Part shown: piece by piece, positions 8,099-18,698 of the stretch | Layout of the letters: each line of letters opens with the position of its first letter | Numbering within the stretch: position 1 is the first letter of the stretch | Origin: JAHJQZ01 sp963676075 | Lineage (GTDB): Bacteria > Pseudomonadota > Alphaproteobacteria > Rhizobiales > Devosiaceae | NCBI GenBank assembly: GCA_963676075.2 | Contig: CAXXNZ010000018.1 | Coordinates: 1 to 64,000, forward strand | Direction of reading: 5' to 3' | Length of the DNA stretch: 64,000 nucleotides | Notes under the pieces: generated by a model | What the model saw: only the letters and a program-made list of their open reading frames with translations | Told to the model about the DNA's origin: nothing | Database searches by the model: none | Position numbers and translations under genes: made by a program

Positions 8099-9607
8099 AT
8101 GAACGCAAACGCGGCACGTACAACGCGGGTGGAGGACGGCGCTTTGCCGGTCGCGGCGGGGGTTACTGAATCAAGGGGGCAGACGATGGGAGACGGCGCA
8201 GGTCGAGGCGAACTCGATCAGATCTGGACGCGTGCACGGGCGCGGCTGAAGGCGAGTGTTGGGGACGACGCCTTCAACTCATGGTTCCAGCGACTAGAGA
8301 TGGAGGAGATCGTCGATGACGTCGCCCACCTCTCGGTCCCGACCAAATTCCTATGCTCGTGGATCGAGTCCAAATATGTCGAGCGGATCCTGGCCTGTCT
8401 CAGCGAAGAAGAAGCCAGCATCACCCGATTGCACCTGACCGTCAGGGTCAACGGACAGGCCCGGCCGCGCCTTCATGGTCATGCCGAACCGATCGAGGAA
8501 GAAGCACCGCAACCGCCCCGTCCCACCCCCATTCCGCAGCAGGCGCCGCGCGGCGACGCACTGTCGGGCTCTGCGCTTGATCCGCGTCTCAGCTTTGAGA
8601 CGTTCGTCGCCGGCAAGGCCAACGAGATCGCGCTCGGCGTCGCCAAACAGGTGGCGAGCGCCGCCACGCGCAAGACCGTGACCTTCAATCCGGTCTATAT
8701 CCATTCGACCGTGGGCCTCGGAAAATCGCATCTTCTCAATGCCATCGCCCAGTCGGTGGCCAAGGCCGACCCGAGCCTCAACATCGTTTATCTGACCGCC
8801 GACCATTTCATGTACCATTTCATCTCGGCGGTGCAGCGTCAGTCGGCCATTGCCTTCAAGGAATGGCTGAGGCGCATCGATCTTTTGCTCATCGACGACA
8901 TGCAGTTTCTGCAGGGCAAGTCGGCCACTGAATTCGGCCACAACCTGTCGGCGCTCCTCAGCGGCGCCAAGCAGGTGGTGGTGGCCGGCGATGCGCCGCC
9001 CCGCGATCTCGACATGATCGACGAGCGCGTCCGTTCGCGGCTTTCCGGCGGTCTGGTCGTGCCGATCGTTACCTTCGATTACGACTTGCGCCGCGCCATC
9101 GTTGCCCGCCGGGCTGAACTGGCCGTACAGCGTTTCCCCGGGGTGCATTTCCCCGGTCCGGTGATCGATTTCATCGCCCATTCGGTGGTCAGCCATGGCC
9201 GCGATCTCGATGGTGCCGTCAACCGGCTCGTGGCCGCCAACCAGCTGACCAACGAAGCGATCACGGTGCAGATGGCCGAGCGCACGCTGGCCGACCTGAT
9301 GCGGATCCGCGAAATCCGCCGTGTCCGCATCGAGGACATCCTCAAGCTCGTCTCCAAGCACTTCAAGGTGCCGCGTAACGACCTGTTGTCGTCCCGCCGC
9401 TCGCGCGAAGTGGTGCGCCCGCGCCAGATCGCCATGTATCTGGCCAAGTCGCTGACCTCGCGCTCCCTGCCGGAGATCGGCCGGCGCTTCGGCGGCCGCG
9501 ATCACACCACGGTTCTGCACTCTGTCCGCAAGGTCGAGCAGATGATGAAGGACGATGGCGAGTTGCAGCAGGAAATCGAACTGCTCAAGCGCATGCTGGA
9601 GGAGTGA
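8099..9607 (+). CDS. dnaA: Chromosomal replication initiator DnaA
   Basis: AAA+ initiator that binds DnaA boxes and melts oriC. Domain I occupies ~40-110 (WTRARARLKASVGDDAFNSW), a Pro-rich linker follows (~125-150), and the ATPase domain starts near 158. The P-loop reads STVGLGKSH (~204) rather than the common GGVGLGKTH. Walker B is LLLIDDMQFLQGK (~265), sensor 2 lies in HGRDLDGAVNRL, and the C-terminal DNA-binding signature is GGRDHTTVLHSVRKVE (~463). Length is 502 aa from the ATG at 8099. A second in-frame ATG at residue 30 (MGDGAGRG) could be the true start, since the first 29 residues are low in family resemblance. Confidence 0.95.
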   Translation: MNANAARTTRVEDGALPVAAGVTESRGQTMGDGAGRGELDQIWTRARARLKASVGDDAFNSWFQRLEMEEIVDDVAHLSVPTKFLCSWIESKYVERILACLSEEEASITRLHLTVRVNGQARPRLHGHAEPIEEEAPQPPRPTPIPQQAPRGDALSGSALDPRLSFETFVAGKANEIALGVAKQVASAATRKTVTFNPVYIHSTVGLGKSHLLNAIAQSVAKADPSLNIVYLTADHFMYHFISAVQRQSAIAFKEWLRRIDLLLIDDMQFLQGKSATEFGHNLSALLSGAKQVVVAGDAPPRDLDMIDERVRSRLSGGLVVPIVTFDYDLRRAIVARRAELAVQRFPGVHFPGPVIDFIAHSVVSHGRDLDGAVNRLVAANQLTNEAITVQMAERTLADLMRIREIRRVRIEDILKLVSKHFKVPRNDLLSSRRSREVVRPRQIAMYLAKSLTSRSLPEIGRRFGGRDHTTVLHSVRKVEQMMKDDGELQQEIELLKRMLEE

Positions 9608-9660
9608 GGACCGACAGGCTTTTGGGGTGTCAGAACGTTGTTTGACGCGATGCCCCTGCT

Positions 9661-9822
9661 TCCCTCCCCCTTGTGGGGAGGGTTGGCGAACAGGACTTAG
9701 CCCTTCGCTAAGTCCGTCGTGAGCCTGGGTGGGGGCAATCCACGGAACCGGCTTCGCGCCACTGGCCCCACCCCACCCGACCCGGCTTTGCCGGGCCACC
9801 CTCCCCATCAAGGGGAGGGAGA
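9661..9822. repeat. Palindromic intergenic mosaic repeat
   Basis: A 160-bp structured repeat between dnaA and dnaN. Each outer arm is itself a palindrome: CCCTCCCC..GGGGAGGG at the left and again near 9799-9819. Inside are hairpins ACTTAGC..GCTAAGT (~9695-9712) and CCCGGC-ttt-GCCGGG (~9780-9795). This design resembles the RIME/REP-type mosaics common in intergenic DNA of Rhizobiales. The rest of the 524-bp gap holds no recognisable gene. Confidence 0.7.
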
Positions 9823-10131
9823 CAGCTGGTGAGTCCATCAGAAAACGGCCTACTCTGGTCGATCACCGCTACCTCTCATTTGTTTTTCTGGAAACGGTCG
9901 AAGAGGGCGTGGCCGGGCAGGAAGTCCGGAGCAAATATGTCGATCTGCCGCAGAACCGGGCGCTCCGCGCGGTTTTGCGGCTAAATCCCTTCCAAAACCA
10001 GCGTGAATCAGGCGCATTATCCCGCGCCGCCGCTTGCGTTTTTGCCGTGCGCTTGCCACAGTCCGAACCCCGGTTTCGCTCCGGGAACGCGTGGCGCGTT
10101 AAGCGCGCCGAGAAGGAATGAGTTTACTGCA

Positions 10132-11250
10132 ATGAAAGTCACGCTCGAACGTAACCACCTGCTGAAATCGCTCGGCCATGTGCATCGGGTCGTCGAGCGC
10201 CGCAACACCTATCCGATCCTGGCCAATGTGTTGGTGAGCGCCGGTCCGGCGGGGCTCGATCTGCGCGCCACCGACCTCGACATCGAGGTCACCGAGACCG
10301 CGCCTGCGGTGACGGCGACGCCGGGTGCGACCACGGTGCCGGCCCACACGCTCTACGAGATCGTCCGCAAGCTTGCCGACGGCGCCGAAGTCCGGCTCGA
10401 GACCGAAGGCGGCGAGCGTATGACCATTTCCTCGGGCCGCTCGCGGTTCGAGCTCTCCTGCCTCAATCCGGACGGGTTCCCGGACCTCAAGGCCGACAGT
10501 TTCTCGCACACGTTCTCGATCTCCGCCGCCGTGCTTGGCGAACTGATCGAGCGCACCCAGTTCGCCATCTCGAACGAAGAGACGCGCTATTACCTCAATG
10601 GCATCTATTTCCACACCATGGACGATGCCGGCGGCGTGGTGATGCGGGCCGTGGCGACCGATGGTCACCGGCTGGCGCGGGCCGAGGCGCCGGCGCCCGA
10701 GGGGGCTGCTGGCATGCCGGGCATCATCGTGCCGCGCAAGACCGTTGCCGAGGTGCAAAAGCTGCTCGAAGGCAGCGAGGACGAGGTCAAGGTCGAGTTG
10801 TCCGACACCAAGATCCGCTTCTCGCTTGGTGGTGTGGTGTTGTTGAGCAAGCTCATCGAGGGCACGTTTCCCGATTACGAGCGCGTCACCCCGAAGAACA
10901 ACGACAAGCGCATGCTCGTCGATCGCGCCCTGTTTGCCACCGCCGTCGATCGTGTCTCGACCATCGCCTCGGACCGGGGCGGCAAGGCGGTCAAGCTGAT
11001 GGCCAGCAATGACGTGCTGGAACTGAGCGTAACCAACCCCGACCACGGTACCGCCAGCGAAGAGATCGCCGTTTCCTTCGAGCATGAAGGTTTCGAGATC
11101 GGCTTCAACGCCCGTTACCTGCTCGACATCATCTCGCAGATCCGCACCGAGAACGCCTCGTTCATGTTCAACGACTCTGGATCGCCGACGCTGGTGCAGG
11201 AAGAAGACGGCGGCAGCGCGCTGTTCGTTCTGATGCCGATGCGGGTCTAG
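10132..11250 (+). CDS. dnaN: DNA polymerase III beta clamp
   Basis: The sliding clamp that tethers DNA polymerase III. The 372-aa protein starts MKVTLERNHLLKSLGHVHRV and ends with the clamp C-terminal PMRV; the internal ERRNTYPILANVLV and ATDGHRLAR segments are family hallmarks. The start at 10132 is chosen over an in-frame ATG at 10003 because it matches the family N-terminus and has an AGAAGGA box upstream. It lies between dnaA and recF, as in many bacteria. Confidence 0.96.
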   Translation: MKVTLERNHLLKSLGHVHRVVERRNTYPILANVLVSAGPAGLDLRATDLDIEVTETAPAVTATPGATTVPAHTLYEIVRKLADGAEVRLETEGGERMTISSGRSRFELSCLNPDGFPDLKADSFSHTFSISAAVLGELIERTQFAISNEETRYYLNGIYFHTMDDAGGVVMRAVATDGHRLARAEAPAPEGAAGMPGIIVPRKTVAEVQKLLEGSEDEVKVELSDTKIRFSLGGVVLLSKLIEGTFPDYERVTPKNNDKRMLVDRALFATAVDRVSTIASDRGGKAVKLMASNDVLELSVTNPDHGTASEEIAVSFEHEGFEIGFNARYLLDIISQIRTENASFMFNDSGSPTLVQEEDGGSALFVLMPMRV

Positions 11251-11281
11251 GACACGTCGAACGTATCCCGGTCGAGCGCAT

Positions 11282-11372
11282 TTCAAAGGACCCTCATGTT
11301 GAGCTTGTCGAAACACGGGGGTCCTGACCTCGCCCTTCGACAGGCTCTGGATGAGGTCAGGATCCCGAGCAT
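11282..11372. repeat. REP-like inverted repeat between dnaN and recF
   Basis: Arms GGACCCTCATGTTGAGC.. TTGTCGAA and ..TTCGACAGGCTCTGGATGAGG face each other across ~20 bp, giving a long imperfect hairpin. The TTGTCGAA / TTCGACAgGCTC wording is a common dispersed repeat in alphaproteobacteria. Confidence 0.6.
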
Positions 11373-11387
11373 TGGTGGGAATCTCAG

Positions 11388-12503
11388 GTGACCACCCGCC
11401 ACATCTCGCGCCTGCGCCTGACCCATTTCCGCAATTACATGACCGCCGCGCTCGATCTCGACGCGCGGCACGTGGTGCTGACCGGGCCGAACGGGTCGGG
11501 TAAGACCAATCTCATCGAGGCCGTGTCATTGCTGGCGCCGGGGCGCGGCATGCGGCGGGCCGGTTTCGACATGCTGACGCAACTGGGCGCCGAGAGCCCC
11601 TGGGCGGTGGCGGCGACGATCGAAACACCCGACGGGCCTGCCGATCTCGGCACGGGGCTTGTCGACGGCGCCTCGGGGCGCAGGGTGCGGGTCAACGGGG
11701 CCAATGCCGCCGTCGAGGAGATGACGGGATTTCTGAGGGTGTTGTGGCTGACCCCGGACATGGATGGGCTGTTCCGTGGTCCGGCAGGCGACAGGCGACG
11801 GTTCCTCGACCGGCTGGTGATGACCCTGATACCGGGTCATGGCAGTTCGGTCTCCGATTTTGAGAACGCCATGCGCCAGCGCAATCGCCTGCTTGCCGAT
11901 GGCGGCGATCCGCGCTGGCTCGACGGGCTCGAAATCCAGATGGCCGAACACGCGGCGGCGCTTCATTTCGCGCGCATCGACACGGTGACGCGGCTTGAGG
12001 CGCTGGCGGCCAAAAGCATCGATCATCAGGCGTTTCCGGCCGCTCACATGGCGCTGTCGCCGCTGTTCGATGATGAGGCGCCCGCCGAGACCTCAAGCGG
12101 GCTTGAAGGCCAGTTCCTTGAGCGTTGGCGCGCATCGCGCGGTATCGATCACGCCGCCGGTCGCACCACCATCGGTCCGCACCGGGTCGATTTCGCCGTC
12201 ACCCACGCGCAAAAGGACATGCCGGCGGCGCTGTGCTCGACCGGTGAACAAAAAGCGCTGCTGATCGGGCTGGTGCTGGCGCACGCACGGCTCGTCGCCG
12301 ACATGACCGGCATCGTGCCGATCCTTCTGCTCGACGAGATCGCCGCCCATCTCGATCCCAACCGCCGCGCCGCGCTGTTTGACGCGCTCGATGCGCTCGG
12401 ATCGCAGTGCTGGATGACCGGAACCGATCCGGACCTGTTCGTTGCCGCCGGCAATGCGGCGCGTTTCACGGTCCGTGCCGGGGCCATTTCACCGGCAACC
12501 TGA
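11388..12503 (+). CDS. recF: DNA replication and repair protein RecF
   Basis: SMC-like ATPase that helps load RecA at gaps. Walker A is GPNGSGKTNLIEA (~33), the signature region is CSTGEQKALLIGLVLAHA (~284) and Walker B is PILLLDEIAAHLD (~311). Length is 371 aa with a GTG start at 11388. It lies between dnaN and gyrB. Confidence 0.93.
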   Translation: MTTRHISRLRLTHFRNYMTAALDLDARHVVLTGPNGSGKTNLIEAVSLLAPGRGMRRAGFDMLTQLGAESPWAVAATIETPDGPADLGTGLVDGASGRRVRVNGANAAVEEMTGFLRVLWLTPDMDGLFRGPAGDRRRFLDRLVMTLIPGHGSSVSDFENAMRQRNRLLADGGDPRWLDGLEIQMAEHAAALHFARIDTVTRLEALAAKSIDHQAFPAAHMALSPLFDDEAPAETSSGLEGQFLERWRASRGIDHAAGRTTIGPHRVDFAVTHAQKDMPAALCSTGEQKALLIGLVLAHARLVADMTGIVPILLLDEIAAHLDPNRRAALFDALDALGSQCWMTGTDPDLFVAAGNAARFTVRAGAISPAT

Positions 12504-12715
12504 CCCCCAAAGCACGTCGCGCCGACCCGGATTCGGGTGCGCTGATTCGCCGGGATTGACGTCATGGAACCGGTGAGTCGCGACTGGAGTGGATTCAGCG
12601 CGGAAAACCGCTGCAACTTGCCTCGAATGCCAGCAAAAATGCCCATTTCTCTTGGGATAAGCCCCATGTTCAGCTAGAACTCTAGCTGGCCAAAAACCTG
12701 TGATTCGAAAGCTGC

Positions 12716-15172
<2,457 letters not shown>

Positions 15173-15177
15173 GGTGA

Positions 15178-15182
15178 CTGTG
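15178..15182. repeat. Target-site duplication, gyrB-proximal copy
   Basis: CTGTG directly before the transposon end; an identical CTGTG follows the other end at 47086-47090. Five bp is the duplication length made by Tn7-family transposases. Confidence 0.9.
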
Positions 15183-15244
15183 TGTGCTTCCAAGGATAAG
15201 TCTAGAAATCCAAGCATAAGCGCATGCGGATACCGGGCATAAGC
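15183..15244 (+). repeat. gyrB-proximal transposon end with three TnsB-like sites
   Basis: Terminal TGTGCTTCC, then repeats CCAAGGATAAGT (15190-15201), CCAAGCATAAGC (15210-15221) and CCGGGCATAAGC (15233-15244), spaced 20 and 23 bp. The compact spacing, and the fact that the tns genes read away from gyrB, make this end comparable to the right end of Tn7. Confidence 0.85.
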
Positions 15245-15309
15245 TCGTTTTGGTCGCAATCGGCCGATTTATCGGTCGCCGAATTGTCCCCTCGGTCTCG
15301 TTCTTGATG

Positions 15310-15408
15310 TCGGATTCCTTGACCTGGACCTGCAGCAGGGTGCGGGCATTCGGGTCGAGCGTCGTTTCCCAGAGCTGGTTGGGGTTCATCTCGCCGAGGC
15401 CTTTGTAG
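15310..15408 (-). pseudogene. Inverted 99-bp copy of the conserved gyrB 3' segment
   Basis: Read on the minus strand this encodes YKGLGEMNPNQLWETTLDPN and continues ARTLLQVQVKESD. It aligns without gaps to gyrB 14971-15069 with 91 of 99 bases identical; seven of the eight changes are silent. Homology stops sharply at both sides. It sits 127 bp inside the transposon end and points toward that end. The changes are codon-level, as between gyrB genes of related species, so it was probably acquired from another host rather than copied locally. Confidence 0.85.
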
Positions 15409-15464
15409 GAGCGGAAGGGCTGAAACGAATCGGCCACTACATGCCGAAGCCGCCGAGCGGTTCT

Positions 15465-15977
15465 TCACCTCCCCTTGTGGTTCCACATGCTGCCGTCTTC
15501 GGATCCATCAGTCCAATTGATCTTGTCGCTCCCTGTCTGGTGCACGAACCCTGGACCAGGCGTTCTGGGCTCGAGGCCATGGATGGTGGACTGGAACGCA
15601 TCGTGGGAATGAAGCCGTTTCATGGCCTCTGCAGACAGTGGAACCAGGAGAGGACTTGAGGCCTTAGGCTTTCGCTTTTTCGCCTTGGCCGCCTTCCTGG
15701 GTTTCGGTCGTTTCCGAGATTGCTGTTTTTGAGGTTTCTTGCGGCTCTTCCCGGCAGACGTCGACGTGTCCTTGGCGCGGTCGCCCTGAGGAGGTGATGG
15801 CCTTTTTGCTTTCGTCTTTCCGGGCTTGCCCCCGGCCGGCTCGACACGGGATCTCGTCGGATCGGTCAGGACGTCGCCGACGATCATCCAGCCGCATTCC
15901 TTCAGGACAGCATATTGCTCGAAGCTGACATCGTTTACGGAAACGGCGCCCGCCCGTACGATCTCTTCAATTCCCAC
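15465..15977 (-). CDS. Hypothetical Lys-rich protein
   Basis: A 170-aa open frame with a GTG start at 15977 and a GGGGAAG box upstream. Residues 1-45 look globular (SVNDVSFEQYAVLKECGWMI). They are followed by a long Lys/Arg/Pro/Ser linker (~50-105) and a short tail. No family recognised. It is divergent from the gene at 16122. It could be the degraded end of a larger gene, since it lies in the scrambled zone next to the gyrB copy. Confidence 0.4.
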   Translation of the reverse strand: MGIEEIVRAGAVSVNDVSFEQYAVLKECGWMIVGDVLTDPTRSRVEPAGGKPGKTKAKRPSPPQGDRAKDTSTSAGKSRKKPQKQQSRKRPKPRKAAKAKKRKPKASSPLLVPLSAEAMKRLHSHDAFQSTIHGLEPRTPGPGFVHQTGSDKINWTDGSEDGSMWNHKGR

Positions 15978-16121
15978 AACTTCCCCCCGATCAAGAGGTC
16001 AGAAAAGCCAAGTTTGGCTTCGGCTCCAGTTTCCACGCAAGCATTTGTGAGAATTAAGGTTTCCCAACATGTGTCGTTCTTGCGTCATCAACGCCCGAAC
16101 CGACTCGGGTACCAACGCGAC

Positions 16122-17426
16122 ATGATTACGCGCGAAGAGCTCTACCGGCTGGTCTGGTCCCAGCCTATGACGAAGACCGCCGAGCAGTTCGGCGTATCAG
16201 GCAGTTATATGGCGAGGGTCTGCAGCATCCTGAGGGTGCCGCGGCCGCCAGTCGGATATTGGGCCAAGGTCGCTGTCGGCAAGGCCCCCGCCGCCGAGTC
16301 GTTACCGCCAGCGCACCCCGGTGACCAGCAGTCCTGGAATGAAAAGGGCGGTTATCTTCGAATTCCGGCCGCGGCGCCACGGGCTCCTTCGAAGGTGGCA
16401 AAGGTCGGACGGAAGAGGACCAAGCCCCGCACACCGGCGCAGGGCGTCCATCCACTGTTGCGAGGGACGAGGTCAGAATTCATGAATGCACGCCCGGGCA
16501 AACCGGAACTGCATCTCAAGCCCTACAAGCAGCTCCTTCCAGACGTGACGACGTCGGCGGCGAGCCTCGACCGTGCCCTCGGCCTGGCGAGCAAGCTCTA
16601 CAACGAACTGGAGGCCCTGGGCGGCCGGGTGGTCATTGCCCCGAAGGACGAGCGGTGGGCAAGGCCGGGTGTCGAGGAACGCGAAGAACCCAAGGAGAAA
16701 AGGCCGAACCACTGTTACGGCAGCAATCTGTGGAGCCCACTTCGTCCGACAGTCGTCTTCTTCAACGGGTTGGCCATCGGCATTGCGGTGATCGAAATGA
16801 CCGAGGACGTCCTGCTCCGCTACGTCAACGGCAAGTACATCCGGGAAACCGAGTATCAGGCGAACCCCAGGCGGTATCAGCGCCATCATACCTGGACCAC
16901 GACCGACCCGCTGCCGAGTGGGCGTTTTCGCATTGCGGCTTTCTCCCCATACGGTTTGATGACGTGGGCGACGACCTGGCAGGACAAGGGCTCGGCCACG
17001 ATCGAGGAATCCTTGCCCGGCATCGCCCGAAAGATCCGAGGCGCCGTGCCGAAGCTCGCGGCCATGATCGAAGAGGAGCAGCGGAAGGCCGAGATCCGAC
17101 ATCAGGAGTGGCTGATCGCCGAGGACAGGCGCAAGCGGGAGGCCGACCGGCGCGCCATCGAGGAATCGGTTGCGAAAAGCCGGGAACGGCTCGGTAACGT
17201 GATTGAGGCCTGGGCCGACCGAACGGCGGTCGAGCGTTTCTTCGACGAGGTATCGAGACGGATCGATCAGATCCCTGACGAGGAACGCGCCGATCTCGTT
17301 GAACGACTAAAGATGGCTCGAGACTTCATGGGAACGCAAGACCCGTTGGACTTTTTCAGGGACTGGAGGACGCCGCGGGAAATTTACCCGCCGAGATATG
17401 AGGACGAAAATGATCAGGCGAGCTGA
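16122..17426 (+). CDS. Hypothetical protein with N-terminal HTH-like segment
   Basis: A 434-aa protein. The N-terminus MITREELYRLVWSQPMTKTA..FGVSGSYMARVCSILRVPRPPVGYWAKVAVGK, read in pieces, recurs in unnamed proteobacterial proteins and looks like a helix-turn-helix (~15-45). A basic linker follows. The middle holds a mixed alpha/beta domain (~120-310), and residues ~315-380 form a charged coiled coil (EEEQRKAEIRHQEWLIAEDR). The start at 16122 matches the recognisable N-terminus; the open frame extends upstream to 15915 without family support. It is the first gene inside the gyrB-proximal end and is convergent with the six-gene operon. Function unknown; a role in defence or element control is only inferred from position. 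Confidence 0.7.
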   Translation: MITREELYRLVWSQPMTKTAEQFGVSGSYMARVCSILRVPRPPVGYWAKVAVGKAPAAESLPPAHPGDQQSWNEKGGYLRIPAAAPRAPSKVAKVGRKRTKPRTPAQGVHPLLRGTRSEFMNARPGKPELHLKPYKQLLPDVTTSAASLDRALGLASKLYNELEALGGRVVIAPKDERWARPGVEEREEPKEKRPNHCYGSNLWSPLRPTVVFFNGLAIGIAVIEMTEDVLLRYVNGKYIRETEYQANPRRYQRHHTWTTTDPLPSGRFRIAAFSPYGLMTWATTWQDKGSATIEESLPGIARKIRGAVPKLAAMIEEEQRKAEIRHQEWLIAEDRRKREADRRAIEESVAKSRERLGNVIEAWADRTAVERFFDEVSRRIDQIPDEERADLVERLKMARDFMGTQDPLDFFRDWRTPREIYPPRYEDENDQAS

Positions 17427-17430
17427 TGGG

Positions 17431-17952
17431 CTAGAAGTCGAGTGACCAGACTTGAACGCCGTCTCTCTCGAGAGCTGGCTGGCGAGACGCGCTGGGATAG
17501 AGCGGAGACATGAAGAATACGTATCGATACACCTCCTTCCTTGCCGCCATTTTCTCTAGGTCCTTGAGTAGCTTCCGATTATTGCGTGGATCTACGGCGG
17601 CGAATGTTTCGGCACCGACAATGCCGGGGGCATCGCTCATGATGTCGAGTTCGAGGGAGGCATGGGCACCTGGTGCAAGATGGAGGCCACCCACCGTTGG
17701 ATGCAGCACCAGAAGCTGCTTGGCCGACAATGCCGCCACAAAATAGGTCCACGTCTGATTGATCTGTTCAACGATGTTCAAAGGTCGCTCTTCGACAGGG
17801 TGAAAGCCGACCGCTTCGAATTTCATGCTTTTCAGCATGTCCAACGGATCGCCGGACTGGGCAGCAATCCAGTCATGAGCACGCCGCGCCGATACTCGGA
17901 TGGTAGCGATCAAGCGATCGGCATCATCGATGGTTTGGATGTGAATGGGCAT
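17431..17952 (-). CDS. Hypothetical 173-aa protein, last gene of defence-like operon
   Basis: No family recognised. The protein starts MPIHIQTIDDADRLIATIRV and has no signal or membrane segment. Its start codon overlaps the HNH gene stop (TAATG), so it is translationally coupled to it and probably belongs to the same system, possibly as a regulatory or immunity partner. It ends 4 bp from the convergent gene at 17426. Confidence 0.65.
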   Translation of the reverse strand: MPIHIQTIDDADRLIATIRVSARRAHDWIAAQSGDPLDMLKSMKFEAVGFHPVEERPLNIVEQINQTWTYFVAALSAKQLLVLHPTVGGLHLAPGAHASLELDIMSDAPGIVGAETFAAVDPRNNRKLLKDLEKMAARKEVYRYVFFMSPLYPSASRQPALERDGVQVWSLDF

Positions 17953-18698
17953 TAAGTTCCGCCGGCTTCGAGTGATTCGAACTTCGCGCGGTGGTGGGCA
18001 AGATAAGTCTGGTGCCGAGTAGCCAGCCGGATCGGACTGGTAGTGACTCGTGACCTGAGAATGTCTAGTGCCGGTTGGCTCAAACGGTCCGAGGAGAACA
18101 CAAGTTCGCCGGCCGATGAAAGCGTGATCAGATGCTTGTCGAATGCCGCATCGAGGTGGGCGGCCAGCAATAGGCCGTTGTAGACATCGAGACGCTCGAC
18201 ATCGGTGCTGTCGGCCCAAGGCTTGATATGGCTCGCGCGCAATAGACTTCGGTCCGCAATCCCGGTGATAGCGCAGCGTCCGTGCCAATACTCCTCGAGA
18301 GCCTCTCGAAATATGTTCTGGCCAATGCGCTGAAGCACTGATCTTTCTGCCTCAGTGCTACTTGGAAGCCCGCGCGTTTCCACCTCAAACTTGCGGAACG
18401 GCCGATCTGGGAGCGAGGCGCAGAGTTGGAATGCTCGACCAAGAACGGCGTACAGCTCATTCTCATCGCAGACTGTGAGGCCGGCGCCCCTGTTAAACTC
18501 CTGTGCAAGAGCAGCCTGAACCAGAGCCAGATCTACATCGACCCTGAATCCGCTCGCCTCGCTGGCGCGAATGGAGACGGTTCCCGGGACCAATGAGCTG
18601 CCAAGAAGCAGTACGTCCTCGCCGGATGGCAGCACCAATTCGAACCCGCGCTGCGCGGCAATGTGCTCCGCGAGTGAACGGCGGGCCATCGAGAACAT
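17952..18698 (-). CDS. HNH endonuclease
   Basis: A 248-aa protein with a C-terminal HNH_2-type nuclease: CAITGIADRSLLRASHIKPW (~150-169), then NGLLLAAHLDAAFDKHLI (~181-198), giving the His-Asn-His layout of the beta-beta-alpha metal finger. The N-terminal ~140 residues are unassigned. The start at 18698 overlaps the ATPase stop (TGATG). The pairing of an SMC-like ATPase with an HNH nuclease recalls ATPase-nuclease defence pairs and makes this a candidate DNA-cutting effector, replacing the PLD nuclease DrmC that DISARM carries. Confidence 0.85.
   Translation of the reverse strand: MFSMARRSLAEHIAAQRGFELVLPSGEDVLLLGSSLVPGTVSIRASEASGFRVDVDLALVQAALAQEFNRGAGLTVCDENELYAVLGRAFQLCASLPDRPFRKFEVETRGLPSSTEAERSVLQRIGQNIFREALEEYWHGRCAITGIADRSLLRASHIKPWADSTDVERLDVYNGLLLAAHLDAAFDKHLITLSSAGELVFSSDRLSQPALDILRSRVTTSPIRLATRHQTYLAHHRAKFESLEAGGT

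Noticed and set aside
8351..9838. 495-codon minus-strand frame opposite dnaA
   Set aside because: Antisense shadow of dnaA with no family pattern.
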